Of a DNA stretch of 64,000 nucleotides, positions 31,309 to 42,199 are shown in pieces; position 1 is the stretch's first letter, and each line of letters begins with the position of its first letter. The position numbers were made by a program, and so were the translations under genes. The DNA is taken from the NCBI GenBank assembly GCA_003615045.1, contig ML014162.1, positions 52,357 to 116,356 on the forward strand, given 5' to 3'. This DNA comes from Caulochytrium protostelioides (lineage: Eukaryota; Chytridiomycota; Caulochytriomycetes; Caulochytriales; Caulochytriaceae). The notes beneath the pieces were generated by a model. The model saw only the letters and a list, made by a program, of their open reading frames with translations, was not told where the DNA came from and made no database searches.

Positions 31309-32214
31309 GTCTCGCTATTCACCGAGTCACTCTGTAGGTTGCACAGCTGATCTCATCCCATGAACGCATCCAGTCGATTCAGCAAAAAGGCATGAGATCT
31401 TGATTTCTTTCTCTTTTGTTCAGCATGCTTGACCTCCCCTTTGCCATGATTTTGATGCAAAACGTCTTGGATTGAGAAATCGCGCGGGACCGTAAGCAAA
31501 CAACGGCTGGATCATAGCCTGCAAATAAAAGTAAAAGAAAATCGTATTCGAACATGTAGCTGATCGGGACGCCGACCGCTGGGCGCCCTTCCTGAGCGAT
31601 GTCGTGAGGCGTTCGCTTCTATTGACCACCTAGCAGGAGCATGGAGATCCCGATCTTTTCACAGCACGTTCCGTGCCTTCACCCTGACCTACACCGCCGT
31701 GGGACGAGCCAGTCGCACGCTGGGATGGACGACGTGTGGTCAAGTGATAACGCAGCCACGAGCCGCCGTTTGCCTGGGGACCAGCACGCTCCTCACCACG
31801 GCTGAACATGCAGGAGCACGGCGCAGCGCGCCGGCGCCCATCCTTCCGGCCATCACCGGCACCGCCGTCGCTGCTGACGCCGTCGTGTCCGCCGATCGCG
31901 GCCGCCGCCAATCGGGCCGATGAACTCGCAGGCGTCGGGGGTGATGGCGGCCGTGCCGCGGCAGCGCGGCAGCGCGTCCTGTGTTGTTGTGCATACCGGC
32001 GCCCGGTGCGGATGCGCGTGCGAGGGAGAGGGCGCCCAGCGCCGGGATTCGTCGGGACGTGGCCGCGGCCTGGTCCTTCGCTGTCGCCCTCCAGACGATC
32101 CGCACCATAACAGAGGCCCCACGGGGGCGCTGGGGAACGGCGAGCGGCACGGACGCGCGGCCCATCGATGGCATACTCCTCACCGCTCGTCGGCTTCACT
32201 CGGTGGCCCCGGTG

Positions 32215-32246
<32 letters not shown>

Positions 32247-32679
32247 GGCTACGGCGTCGGCCACTCGCTCCTGAATGAGCAGTGCGAGCGATCGGAGCGG
32301 TCGGCCGTGATACCCTACGGGTCGCGGAAGAGAGGAGAGGAGAGGGGTTATGGCGTCCGCGATGAGGCCGTGCGTGCCGTGACCGCGCATGCTGCGGCAA
32401 AGGGGAGATCGCGGCCGGCCGGCTCGGCAGCGGCTTTTACGACGACCCCACCGGGCGGGCTTGCTTGGCCTTGCGCTGGTGATCGGAGCTCCGCGACGGG
32501 CACGCGGGCAGACGGCGGGCGGGTGGCCGGGCCCGGCGCTGCGCTGCGGGGAGGAGGCCGATCCCGGCAGCAGGCGGCGGCGGGTGCTCACCTGGCCGGC
32601 TGGGTCGCCGATCCGCCGCGATGGCACCGTCGGGCCAGACAGCGCTATGCTGCGGTCCCCCGGACAGCCACCAGTATAC

Positions 32680-32721
32680 CACGTGGCCCACCACGTGCGG
32701 CCCTTCCCGTTGGCCCACGTG
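32680..32721. promoter_or_regulatory. Triplet of CACGTG palindromes
   Basis: CACGTG at 32680-32685, 32692-32697 and 32716-32721 within 42 bp, about 700 bp upstream of the TBC-gene ATG. A near copy (GACGTGGG) follows. bHLH binding is inferred from the motif only. Confidence 0.4.
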
Positions 32722-33408
32722 GCTCGCGACGTGGGTGTTGCGCGACGTTGGCGGGCTCAGCGGGTTAGTTTTGATGGGTGGTCCAGAGCTTTGCAGCGCA
32801 ACCTTCATGCGTGCATCGCACGCTGGCGCATTGCCTCATTGCCTCGTGTCGTCTCCTCCCATCTTCTGTAGCCCGACGTTGGGGTGGTGTCGCTCTCAAC
32901 ATTTGTTGATGTAAGCCATTTCGCGACCATCCACTGCCACGGCCTTACCGCCGTCGCCGTCGTCGCGCCGTCATCTAGCTCAGTTCAGCTCGACTCGGAC
33001 GATTGACGGCGGTCGATGCCGTCTTCGCCGTCGTCAAACGCATCCGCCACGCCGGACTGTTCGCAGGGACGAGTATCATCGGAAGCCTGTGACGCGTGAC
33101 GCGTTGCGGCGGCGACGCCGACGACCGCTGCCATCGCGTTCATTCATCCGCTGCTACCGCCCTTCTCGAGACCAGCGCCGCCATCGCCGCCGCCATCGCC
33201 ACCCGCATCGCTGCCGTCGGCGTTCGCCGCTGCCGCCGCCTCTCCGTTACGAGCAGCGTGCCCGTCGCTGCGCCGCTACGGCCGCCGCGGCCCATCCCCG
33301 CCACGGCCACGACTCCGTCATAAGCCCCGCACACGCCCTCGCTGATCGCCGGGGCCATCCCGTCCGCAACCTGTCACGGCGGCCGCGCCGCGCGCTGCGC
33401 AGGTCGCC

Positions 33409-36354
33409 ATGTCCGAATCCCTCGCTGCCGCCGTCGGCAGCGGCCGCGTCGCCGCGGGCGTCGCTGCCTTCGGCGGCGCGAATCGAAGCCATGTCGCGGC
33501 CGCCGGTACGGGCCCTGGCACGGGCACCGCGACCCCGACATCGCCCGCCCCCCGTCTGGCGACCGGCCGGTCGACGCCGACCACGACGTCGATTCCGGCG
33601 ACGATCGCCAACCTGCCGGCGGCGCCTGTGCTGGTGCTGCGCCGCGAAGGCAGCGCGGTCACGACCCTCGAGCGGCGACTCGATCCCGCGGCCGCGGCGG
33701 CCGCGCTGGCCGCCGTCTCTCGGCCCCCGAGCATCAAGCGCAATCTCAGCGGCCTCGGGATGGACAGCCCCGCCGGCGGCCGCCGGCGGTCGTGCGATCT
33801 GGCCGAAGCGGGCGGATCGCGTGATCTGCCGCGCGCCGCCGACGCGCCTGCCGTCGAAGCCAACACGGCCACGTCGGCGCCGAGCGGCGTCGGTGTCGGC
33901 GCGGGCAGCGGCGCCGCCGGCGCCCGTGTCGCCATGAGCCCGCTCGAGCTCTTCCACGGCCCCGCGTCGCCCGCTTCAGCGTCAGCGTCAGCGTCAGCGT
34001 CGGCGTCGGCGTCCGCATCGGCGTCAGTGGCATCCCCCGCAGCACTGTCGGTCACCGCGGTCGCCGCTCCGCCGTCCACGGACTACCATCCACCACCCGC
34101 GCAGCCCCGGCGCGTCTCCCGGCGCAGCGACCCCTACGGCGCGGCGCTGGCCCAGGCCGCGCTCTCGCAGGCCGTCACGGTCGCGCCCATCGGGCAGAGC
34201 CTCGATGACGACGACGTCGACAACCCGCTCCGGCGGTTCCACTCGAATCCGACCTCCACGGCCGCGTCGAGTCTCGGACTGCCGGCCTCGCTCAGCGGCG
34301 TCACATCCATGAGCCACTCGCTCGTCGACAACATGCTCGCTGGGCTCCCGTGCGTCCACGACGGCGCCCCGGCCGCGGCATCCGTCTCTGACCCTGCCAC
34401 GACCGCTGACCGGCTGGTGTCGCCGTCGTCACGTGCTCCCTCCTCGCTAGATGGACGGGACGCTGCCGCCACGAGCGCCATGGGTGCCACCGTGGCCGCC
34501 GTGGCCGCGGCCGCGGCCGCGTCGTCGCCGGCACCGGCGTCATCATCGCCGGCGCCGCCCCCGCTCAGCAACCTCATCGTGCCTGCGGGCTCGAACGTCT
34601 CGTCGCCGAACGACGAGCCCATTTCTTGCGGCGCGTCCGTGTATCTGGCCCACGATCCGCAGGATCTGAAAGCCCAAATCTCCGCGCGCGCCGATACCGA
34701 CACGACGTCCTCGGACGCATCGACGCGGCTCTCCATCGGTTCGGAGCCCGCGTTGGCCAGCGGCGGCGACGGCGGCGACGGCGCGGCTGCTGGCACAACG
34801 GCGGCCGCGGCGAGCGCATCGCCGAATGAGCCGGCGCTCTCGCTGCCCCGCCCGCGGCAGCAGCGCCACCGCCGCTCGAAACGCCACGGGCAGGTCCACC
34901 ACGCGCCGCCGTCGGCATCCAGCGACGCATACGACGGCCCCGAGGGGCCCGGCGACCCGACCGCGCTGCCGCCGCGCCGCGCGTCGTCACTGCAGGACCG
35001 TGTCCGCGACCACGACGGCGCCGGCGCCGGGGGCGGCAGCGCGCGCCGTCGTCGCCGCGACAGCGCGAGCGTACGCCAGGACAGCGCCACGATGAGCGAC
35101 AGCGACAGCGGCAGCTTGATGCTCAGCGGCCCGACGCGGATGCGTCACCACGACCCTGCGGCGGCCGCAGCGGCGTATGACGGCGACAGCCTGAATGATG
35201 AGTTTGAGGAGGTCGAGCGGCTTCGGGCGGCGCGGCGCGCCGGCGGCGAGGAGGACGACGAGGACGACGATGATGCGCCCGAGATGCCGGTGCACCGGGG
35301 CCCGGCGCCCGCCGTCGAGATGCCGGCGTCGATGCCGCCAAACATGATGCGGCCGTGGCACGAACGGCGCGCGTCGGCGTTCGAGGACGCGTACGGCTTT
35401 CTGCACGCGGACGCCGAGACGGCGAACCTGACCGAGTCGCACAGCCGGCCGCACACGCGTGCCTGGGAAAAGGCGTTGAGCGCGTGGGACCGTCCCGGCG
35501 GTATGCCGCCGTCGCGGCGGCGGCTCAAGAAGCTCGTGCACAAGGGCGTTCCGCACGCGATGCGCGCCGCGGCGTGGTTCCGGCTCGCGGGCGCGCATGA
35601 CCGGCTCGAGGAGGGCCGTTACGCGGCATTGGCAGCCGAGGCGGCCGACCCCGCGACGGCGGCGGCGAACCCCTTCTTCGACATCATCGAGCGCGACCTG
35701 CACCGCTGCTTCCCGAACCACGTGCTATTCTGCACGCCTGGGGGCGAGGGCCAGCAGGCTTTGCGGGAGGTGCTGCGCGCGTATGCACTTTTTAACCCCA
35801 CCGTTGGGTACTGCCAGGGCCTTGGCATGGTAGCGGGCACGCTGCTGATGCTGCTCGAGCGCGAGCGCGCCTTCTGGGTGCTGGTGTGCTTGCTAGAGAC
35901 GCCGTGCAAGGGGCTGTATGATCCGGACTTGCTGCAGCTCAAGACGGACGCGATCGTGTTTGACCGACTCCTGGCCAAAAAGCTGCCGCGGCTCGCGCGG
36001 CACTTCTGCGCCAACGATGTCAGCGCGCTCATGTTTATCACGCAGTGGTTCCTCACCATCTTCACGACGAGCCTGCCGTGGCCGTCGGCGCTCCGCGTTT
36101 GGGATATGCTGCTCGTCGACGGCCCCAAAGCCATTTTCCGCATTGGTCTCGCGGTGCTGATGATTGGGAAACGCCATCTTATTAAAGCGTGCCCGACCAA
36201 CGCGGAGATCTTGCCGTGGATCCTCCATGTGCCCACCGAGCATCTGCAGCCGGACGCCGTGGTCTTTGTCGCCCTGGGGATCGAGCTCCGCGCCAGCGAC
36301 ATCGTCAAGATGCGGCTGTCCGCGAGCAAAGCCCAGCTCGCCGGCCTCGTGTAA
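33409..36354 (+). CDS. TBC-domain Rab GTPase-activating protein
   Basis: Accelerates GTP hydrolysis on a Rab GTPase. 981 residues, single exon from the ATG at 33409. Residues 1 to about 690 are low complexity, Ser/Ala/Pro-rich, with a Ser-Ala run (about 187-205) encoded by a GCGTCA-type hexamer repeat and Asp/Glu patches. The TBC domain occupies about 705-960. It opens with a Lys-Gly-Val-Pro-His-like start (VHKGVPHAMRAAAWFRLAG). The arginine finger motif IxxDxxR is intact (I760-ERD763-LH-R766), and so is the glutamine finger (Y801-CQG). ALMFITQWFLTIFTTSLPW and VWDMLLVDGPKAIFRIGLAV follow. Both fingers present implies an active GAP. The partner Rab cannot be read from sequence; Gyp5/USP6NL/TBC1D10-type TBCs look nearest from memory. 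Confidence 0.9.
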   Translation: MSESLAAAVGSGRVAAGVAAFGGANRSHVAAAGTGPGTGTATPTSPAPRLATGRSTPTTTSIPATIANLPAAPVLVLRREGSAVTTLERRLDPAAAAAALAAVSRPPSIKRNLSGLGMDSPAGGRRRSCDLAEAGGSRDLPRAADAPAVEANTATSAPSGVGVGAGSGAAGARVAMSPLELFHGPASPASASASASASASASASASVASPAALSVTAVAAPPSTDYHPPPAQPRRVSRRSDPYGAALAQAALSQAVTVAPIGQSLDDDDVDNPLRRFHSNPTSTAASSLGLPASLSGVTSMSHSLVDNMLAGLPCVHDGAPAAASVSDPATTADRLVSPSSRAPSSLDGRDAAATSAMGATVAAVAAAAAASSPAPASSSPAPPPLSNLIVPAGSNVSSPNDEPISCGASVYLAHDPQDLKAQISARADTDTTSSDASTRLSIGSEPALASGGDGGDGAAAGTTAAAASASPNEPALSLPRPRQQRHRRSKRHGQVHHAPPSASSDAYDGPEGPGDPTALPPRRASSLQDRVRDHDGAGAGGGSARRRRRDSASVRQDSATMSDSDSGSLMLSGPTRMRHHDPAAAAAAYDGDSLNDEFEEVERLRAARRAGGEEDDEDDDDAPEMPVHRGPAPAVEMPASMPPNMMRPWHERRASAFEDAYGFLHADAETANLTESHSRPHTRAWEKALSAWDRPGGMPPSRRRLKKLVHKGVPHAMRAAAWFRLAGAHDRLEEGRYAALAAEAADPATAAANPFFDIIERDLHRCFPNHVLFCTPGGEGQQALREVLRAYALFNPTVGYCQGLGMVAGTLLMLLERERAFWVLVCLLETPCKGLYDPDLLQLKTDAIVFDRLLAKKLPRLARHFCANDVSALMFITQWFLTIFTTSLPWPSALRVWDMLLVDGPKAIFRIGLAVLMIGKRHLIKACPTNAEILPWILHVPTEHLQPDAVVFVALGIELRASDIVKMRLSASKAQLAGLV

Positions 36355-37658
36355 AACAACCATAAAGTCGACCTGTTGGTTGCTTCCTCGGTCTTCTCGC
36401 GTTGGACGGAACTGGTCGTATGGCGGCGGGTGGCTTGGGCCGGTCGCCATCGGGTGGCTTGGGCCGGGCAGCGCGGGGCTAGGCCGCCGCCCAATTGCAC
36501 GGCGGCGGCGGCGGCGGCGGCAGAGGCGGCGACAGCGGCGGCGACCACGGCGGCACCGGCACCGGCAGCGGCCATCTGAGTTCGCGTGGAGGCATTGCCG
36601 GGGGTTGACGCCGCGCGTCCGGCAGCGAATGTCTGCACCACGTATACTTGCGTTCGGATCGCTTTGACTGGCGCCCACCATGTCGTGGCCCCGCCGCCGC
36701 TCGATGGCCCGTCCTACCGCCCGGTGTGCGAACCACGGCGGATTGCAGCGCTGCGCGTGTCAGTCCCCTCCCTTCCCCTTGCACGGCGTCTCACCCTTCT
36801 ACTTCATGCGTGGGCGAGTTGTGTTTGTGTGCTGTGGCGGCCGTTGATACTTAGACCGGCGACCAAACACCCAACGTGGTCTTCTCTTCTCCCCCTTCTT
36901 TCTTATACTGTCTGGTGTGCGCCTACCTGTTCTCTAAAGCAAACGACCCACGTGGCAGTCGCACCAGTCGCAGCAGCAGCCGCTTCGACAACGTCTGACT
37001 ATCTGGCAAGCACCGCGCTCGCGTCCCTTTCGGTGACTCGGTGTTCCTTTTGGTGAAGACGAGCACCGTCCCGCGGTCAAGGATTCGCCGTCTGGAGCCT
37101 ACGGCGACGACGCGACTCACGCGCGCGGCAACGGTCCACTTCCGAGGCGACGGCCGTTGGTCACCGGTCGGCCTCGGCTCGGGCTCTCCGTAGCTCATCG
37201 CGCGCGCTGAGCTTTCACGCACGCCGTGCATACTGCCGTGACGCGGCGTCCGCACCGGGAGTCCGCAGGTGAAGTCCACCGCCGGAGTCTTTCGGGATCT
37301 CAGCATCCCCGCCGTCGCCGCGGCCGCTGCGCCACTGACTGCCGTCGCGGACTGACGCCGCTTCGTCATTTTCTGACCTACCGCGCATACTGCCCTAAAC
37401 TCGACAGTTTATAGTCTCCATCGATAGAGAGCGCCGCCGTCGCCGTTGTCGTTCGTGCCCGTCTACGTCGCGGGTTGCCCATCTAGGGCGACCGCCCTGG
37501 TGACGACGCCTCGTTGGCTTAGCTTCACCGGCGTCTCGCGTCTCGCCGCGTTCGTGCCGCCGCGTTCGTGCCGCCGCGCTCGTGCCGCCGCCGCCGCGGC
37601 ATTCCGGGACCCGCCGCCCTGACGGCGACGGCCTTGACCTCGCGGCGCGCAAGGCGCC
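36355..37658. other. Intergenic region TBC gene - BRE1
   Basis: 1.3 kb with no recognisable gene. A GCG-rich repeat near 36500-36565 is probably TBC 3' sequence, and one CACGTG is at 36949-36954. The rest should be BRE1 promoter and leader. Confidence 0.5.
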
Positions 37659-40415
37659 ATGGCCGACCTCACCGATGACGGCAAACGGCGGCTGGACCTC
37701 GAGTCGCTGCCGCCCAACAAGCGCTACCTCAAGATGAACGTCAAGATCGAGCCGGCGCCCGCGCACCCCGCGCCGGTGGCGGTGCCCGCCACGGTCACGA
37801 CGACAACGACCACGACGAACGCGGCGACGGCGCCGGTGTCGTCCAGCCAACCGCCACCGCTGCCCGCGGGAACATCCTCCACGTCGGCGCCGGCGTCGGC
37901 GCCGGCGACCGCATCGCCCGCCGTGGCCTCGGCCAGCCACCCGTCGGAGGCCCATCACTATTCACGGACCCCGCGTCCCGCCCCTCATGCCGCATCCATA
38001 CCGCCCGCGACCCCGGCCGCCGGCACCACTCCACGGACGCCGTCCACGCCGTCGGCATCGTCGGCCCCGCCGACATCACGGCGAAGGCCAGCGAGCCCGC
38101 CGCCCCTCCCGGCTGATTATCCGCCACTGCCCGAGATCGAGCTGGCCGACGACGAACCAGACGACCCGCTCGTCGCCGTCCAAAAGAAAGCGCTCTGGGT
38201 GCAGATGCAGGAGTACAAGCGGCGCTGGATCTATACCTCGTCGCAGCGCGACGCCGCGCGGCAGCAGGCCGAGGCCGCGTCGTCGGCGTCGACGGCCGTG
38301 ACCGGGATTCTGGACGACGTCCACGTGACGCTGGACGCGCTAGCCGACAACGCCGCTGCCGCTCTGCCCGATGACCCAAATCCGGCGGCGGACCCGGTGG
38401 TGCACGCGGTGCTGCAGACCCTGCATGCGCATCCGCACGGCGACCAGACGGACCTCGCGCACCTCAGCGCGGCGCTCGATACCAAGAAACGCCACATCGA
38501 GCGCCAGCTCGCGCGTCTCGCGGCACCGGCGTCAGCCTCAGCGGGCCTCGATCCGCAGTGCCGCGCCGACGTCGTCGAAGCCGCGCGGCTTATGCGCGCC
38601 CTCGCTCGGCGCAACGAGGCTCACCACGCCCAGGTGGCGCAGCTCGAGGCGCAGATCGCCGAGTTGGAAGGCCGCATCGAGGTGGCCACGCGCCATGTGG
38701 ACCGGTACCGGGTCGGCCTTGCCAAGTCGGCCGGTGCACCGAGTACGAACGGCGGCATCGGCGCCGGCGGCGAGGCCGCCCCCGTTGGCGGCACGGCCGC
38801 AGCCGGCGCTGCAGGCGGCGACGCGGCAGCGGGGGGGTCGGTCAAGACCACGGACAGTGGCGGCCGTGGCGCGCCCACGGCGGTGGCCACGGCGGTGGCC
38901 GAAGAACGCGTGCGGGCGCAGGCGCAACTCGCGGCGCGTGACGCCCAGATCACGCAGCTTGCCGCCGAGAAAGCCGCGCTGACGGCCGAGCTCGACGCCC
39001 TCAAGACGCAGTTCTCGGTGCGCGTGCACCAGACAATCGAGTCGTCGGAAGTGTGCATGCGCCTCAAGGCCGATGTCGAGCGCGAGCACCAGACCGCGGT
39101 GCTGCTCGAGGCGAAGCTGGCGACGGTCGTGAGCGAGCGGACCGCGCTGGAGGCCCAGCGACGGCAATTCGTGGCGCAGACCCAGGCGGCGCAGGGGAGC
39201 CAGGCTGCAGCGCTGCAGGCTGCCGTTGCGCAGATGGATGCCGAGAACACCCGGCTGCGGACCCACCGCGATGCCTTGCAGCAGTCGCTCGATACGCTGA
39301 CCGCTCGCGAAGCGAAGCACCGCGCGGACGGCGCCCGGCTAAAGCAGGAGCTGGCCTTGACGCAGGCGCATCTGAACAGCGTGACGCAGCGCAACACGCG
39401 GCTCGCGATGGCGCTCGCCCACAACGAAGGCTGGTCTGGCATTGTCGCAGCCTTCGATATCGACGGTGCCGATGCCGCCACGCTCAAGGCGCAGATCGAC
39501 CGGTATGAACAGCATCGATGTGGCGACAGCGCTGCTCGTCATCCGAGCGACGCGACCACCGAGGCGGCGGTGACCACCGAGGCGGCGGCGACCACCGAGG
39601 CGGCCGGTACCTCGGATCAGTCAGCCGATGTCGTGGCCGATCTCACGGCGAAGCTGGACTTCCAGACCCGCACCGGGTCGCGGCTGCTCTCGGAGGTCTC
39701 GGAGATGTCGACGACGATGCAGTCGATGGCCACGCAGACGTCCAAGCTATCTGCCCAGCTCGCGGAGCGGGACGAGCGCCTGCACCGGCTCGCGCTCGAC
39801 AAGGCGAAGCTACACCAGCGCAACGGCGTGCTTACGAAGCAGGCGGGCGTCGCGACACAGCTCGCAGCTGCGAGCAAGCTGGCCGGCGAGCGCGCCGCGG
39901 AACATGCGCGCGTCCACATGGAGCGCGAGCGCGTCCTCGACGAGCAGGCACGCGCGCTGCGGCTGCAGCTGGACGAGACGGCGATGCTGCTGGACGCGGC
40001 ACGCAAGCGCTGTGCCGAGGGCGCGGCTGTGCGCGGCGAGATGGACGAGCGCGTCCGCGTCGCGACGGCGCGCGCCGAGGACGCCGTCGCGCAGCTGACG
40101 GCGCGCTCCGCGGCGCTCGAGGCGACCGCCCAGGCGCTGCGCGACGCGCAGGCCGACCTCAGCGCGGCGCGCGCCCAGCTCGAGCAGCGCGAGCGCCTCG
40201 GCGACGGCGGCGCCGCCGCCAAGCAGGTCGAGGAGCTCCGGTTCCTGCTGCTCTGCTCCTCGTGCCGCAAGCGCTTTAAGAGCCACTGCTTGGCGCGGTG
40301 CATGCATGTCTTCTGCAAGGACTGCATCGACGACATGTACACGAGTCGCCAGCGCAAGTGCCCGTCCTGCGGGCTGGGCTTCGGCCAACAGGATATCCGC
40401 CAGGTTTACTTGTAG
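37659..40415 (+). CDS. BRE1: BRE1-type RING E3 ubiquitin ligase (histone H2B)
   Basis: E3 that works with Rad6 to mono-ubiquitinate histone H2B in transcribed chromatin. 918 residues, single exon. It begins with the Bre1-like lead PNKRYLKMNVKIEP. A Pro/Ala/Thr linker follows, then KALWVQMQEYKRRWIYTSSQ. From about 290 to 860 it is predicted coiled coil, rich in Gln/Glu/Ala/Arg heptads. The C-terminal C3HC4 RING is complete: C866, C869, C881, H883, C886, C889, C901 and C904, ending QQDIRQVYL, the usual Bre1 position. A small repeat (three copies of an 18-bp unit, giving TTEAA(V/A) units) sits at about 39551-39604 within the coiled-coil region. The tail-to-tail neighbour NAP1 is also a histone factor, which may be coincidence. 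Confidence 0.92.
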   Translation: MADLTDDGKRRLDLESLPPNKRYLKMNVKIEPAPAHPAPVAVPATVTTTTTTTNAATAPVSSSQPPPLPAGTSSTSAPASAPATASPAVASASHPSEAHHYSRTPRPAPHAASIPPATPAAGTTPRTPSTPSASSAPPTSRRRPASPPPLPADYPPLPEIELADDEPDDPLVAVQKKALWVQMQEYKRRWIYTSSQRDAARQQAEAASSASTAVTGILDDVHVTLDALADNAAAALPDDPNPAADPVVHAVLQTLHAHPHGDQTDLAHLSAALDTKKRHIERQLARLAAPASASAGLDPQCRADVVEAARLMRALARRNEAHHAQVAQLEAQIAELEGRIEVATRHVDRYRVGLAKSAGAPSTNGGIGAGGEAAPVGGTAAAGAAGGDAAAGGSVKTTDSGGRGAPTAVATAVAEERVRAQAQLAARDAQITQLAAEKAALTAELDALKTQFSVRVHQTIESSEVCMRLKADVEREHQTAVLLEAKLATVVSERTALEAQRRQFVAQTQAAQGSQAAALQAAVAQMDAENTRLRTHRDALQQSLDTLTAREAKHRADGARLKQELALTQAHLNSVTQRNTRLAMALAHNEGWSGIVAAFDIDGADAATLKAQIDRYEQHRCGDSAARHPSDATTEAAVTTEAAATTEAAGTSDQSADVVADLTAKLDFQTRTGSRLLSEVSEMSTTMQSMATQTSKLSAQLAERDERLHRLALDKAKLHQRNGVLTKQAGVATQLAAASKLAGERAAEHARVHMERERVLDEQARALRLQLDETAMLLDAARKRCAEGAAVRGEMDERVRVATARAEDAVAQLTARSAALEATAQALRDAQADLSAARAQLEQRERLGDGGAAAKQVEELRFLLLCSSCRKRFKSHCLARCMHVFCKDCIDDMYTSRQRKCPSCGLGFGQQDIRQVYL

Positions 40416-40670
40416 ACGGCATTCTGGCGGCTCCGGGGGGCCGAAACACCCCCCCATCACGACGCAATCCCTGGTCCAAGGCCCTGGGATCGACTCTTGG
40501 AGTGTGTCAATGAATCGTGTGTGGTGTTGTTTTACATAAAGAGCAGAGAAGCTGTCATGATGCATGATGCGTGGAATGAAATGATATGAAACACCCACCC
40601 CACGAAGCAGCGGGGAGGGCCGCTTGGCGTTCGGACCGATTCTTTAGCAAAAAAGGGCCTGTTTTTTCCT

Positions 40671-42199
40671 TCAGTCGTCCTCGTCGGACTGCTCAAACTC
40701 GTCGGAGTCCATGTCATCGTCGTACAGGTCGGCGTCCTCCTCTTCTTCGAGGTCGTCGAGGGCCTTGCCGGTATACCAGTCGATGGCATGGGCGATGACC
40801 TTGTCCTTGAGGAAGTCGCCGACGTCGAAGTCGTCCTCGAGGCGCTCGGCAATGAACTCCTCGTCGCCAGCGTCGGCGGGCGTGGGCGGCGCAAAGAACG
40901 AGAAGAACGTCGGGCACGCGGCGGTCTTCTTGACGGTGCGAACCTTGGCGGTCTGCTTGTGGCGCTGCTTCTTGATCTGGACGGTCTGGCCGGGGTTCTT
41001 GCCCTCGTTCCAGTGGATCTCGGTGCCCTCGGCGTGGTCGTAGACGATGGCGAAGCCGCCCTTCTCGCTCTCGTTGCTCACGAGCACGTACTTCTTCTCG
41101 AGCTGCTTGTTCGTGAAGTACGGGTTCTCCGCGAACGCGAACGTGAGCGTGAAGCCGTGGTCCTCGGTGTGGTAGTGGAAGCGGATGTCCGTGAGGAACG
41201 CCAGGATCGGCTCGTCGCGCTCCGTGATCAGATCCGTCGTCGCCGGGCAGTTGCGGAGCACCTCGAGCCAGAAGCGCGGGATCCCCTTGACGGCCTTCTC
41301 CTCGGGCGTGTCCTCCTTCTTGGCCGCCTTCTTGGGCTTTGCGTCCGCGTTCGTGCCATCCGTCCGTGGGGCCTCCTCCTCGGCGTCCGACGGCGCCAGG
41401 TCGTAGTCGGCCTCCTCATCCGAGGAGTCCTCGCGCTCGCACTCGGCCTCGGTGGGCTCGACCTCGCCGGACACGATCTTGGCGCGCTGCTCATACAGCG
41501 GCGCGTACTTGACCGCGAAGCGCTTGTCGAGCTCGCGCGCCTCGCGCGCAAACTCCGAGTCGATCACGCGCGCCTGGTCCTGGAGGTTCTTGAGCGCGCG
41601 GATGCGGCGCATCACCGTCTCCGAGTACGCGTTGCCCTCGTCCGCGACGAGGTTCGACAGGTGGCTCTGCAGCATGCCCAGCATGTCGCCGCCGAAGGCG
41701 CCAAACGGCGCGTCGCCGTTGCCGTTGCCGCCGGCATTGCCCGAGGCGGCCGCGGCAGCGCCCGGGGTCACTAGTCGATGGGGTCAACGAAGAAAAAAAA
41801 GATTCGATCATCGCAGAACAGATGCCTCGCAAGCCAACCAGAGCGTCAGTATCCATCGGTTGCCCTGTACAAAGATGATCAAGCGAGGAAAGGGGCCGTG
41901 GGGGAATCCAGCAGGCGATTCGCATCTCGGTGCGCCTAAGCGTCGACGCTGTCGCTCCGCCCTGGTTGAGGGGGGATCGTCGTCATCATGAGCCGGCGTG
42001 TGGCCACGTGGCCACATGAGCCGCTGCGAGCAGCCGCTGCGAGCAGGGAGCGCCCAGGACCCGGTCAGCTATCAGGGCGCGGTCGCGCGAGTCCTGGAGG
42101 GGCAAGGCGAAGCGTCGCCCAGCTGTCCGCGGCGAGCCACGCGGGCAGCATCGGCCGGTATCGATGGAGACAAGACTTACCAATCGTGTTTTCAGCCAT
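40671..42199 (-). CDS. NAP1: Nucleosome assembly protein 1, tiny first exon
   Basis: Histone H2A-H2B chaperone. The large exon (40671-41770) is open but starts without an ATG: its first in-frame codon after an AG acceptor is incomplete. Upstream on the same strand, ATG GCT GAA AAC ACG ATT G (42199-42181) is followed directly by GTAAGT. Joining over a 410-nt intron gives MAENTIVTPGAAAAAS and 372 residues, the normal family size. The NAP domain includes LGMLQSHLSNL, VMRRIRALKNLQDQARVIDS, GIPRFWLEVLRNCP, FRYHTEDHGFTL-like FHYHTEDHGFTLTF, VYDHAEGTEIHWNEGKNP and SFFAPP. The tail is acidic (DSDEFEQSDEDD). The 19-nt exon is predicted from phase, donor and length rather than transcript data. Confidence 0.9.

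Larger units (their letters stand above)
29691..33408. other. 3.7-kb region without a supported gene (eL39 upstream / TBC upstream)
   Basis: The longest gene-poor stretch. No family match on either strand. 31190-31570 is markedly AT-richer than its surroundings. Short tandem repeats are at 31021-31043 and 31283-31308, with AGCGCTC-like copies near 30690-30725. CACGTG sites are at 30206-30211 and in a triplet at 32680-32721. A Gly/Arg-rich frame on - around 31630-32400 comes from GCC-repeat DNA and is not believable as a gene. The region may hold the distal eL39 first exon, noncoding RNA, or an unusually long TBC-gene promoter. Confidence 0.4.

Noticed and set aside
31630-32400. Gly/Arg-rich minus-strand frame as a possible RNA-binding protein
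   Set aside because: The Gly run derives from a GCC repeat and the rest has no pattern; overlapping frames on both strands are equally open.
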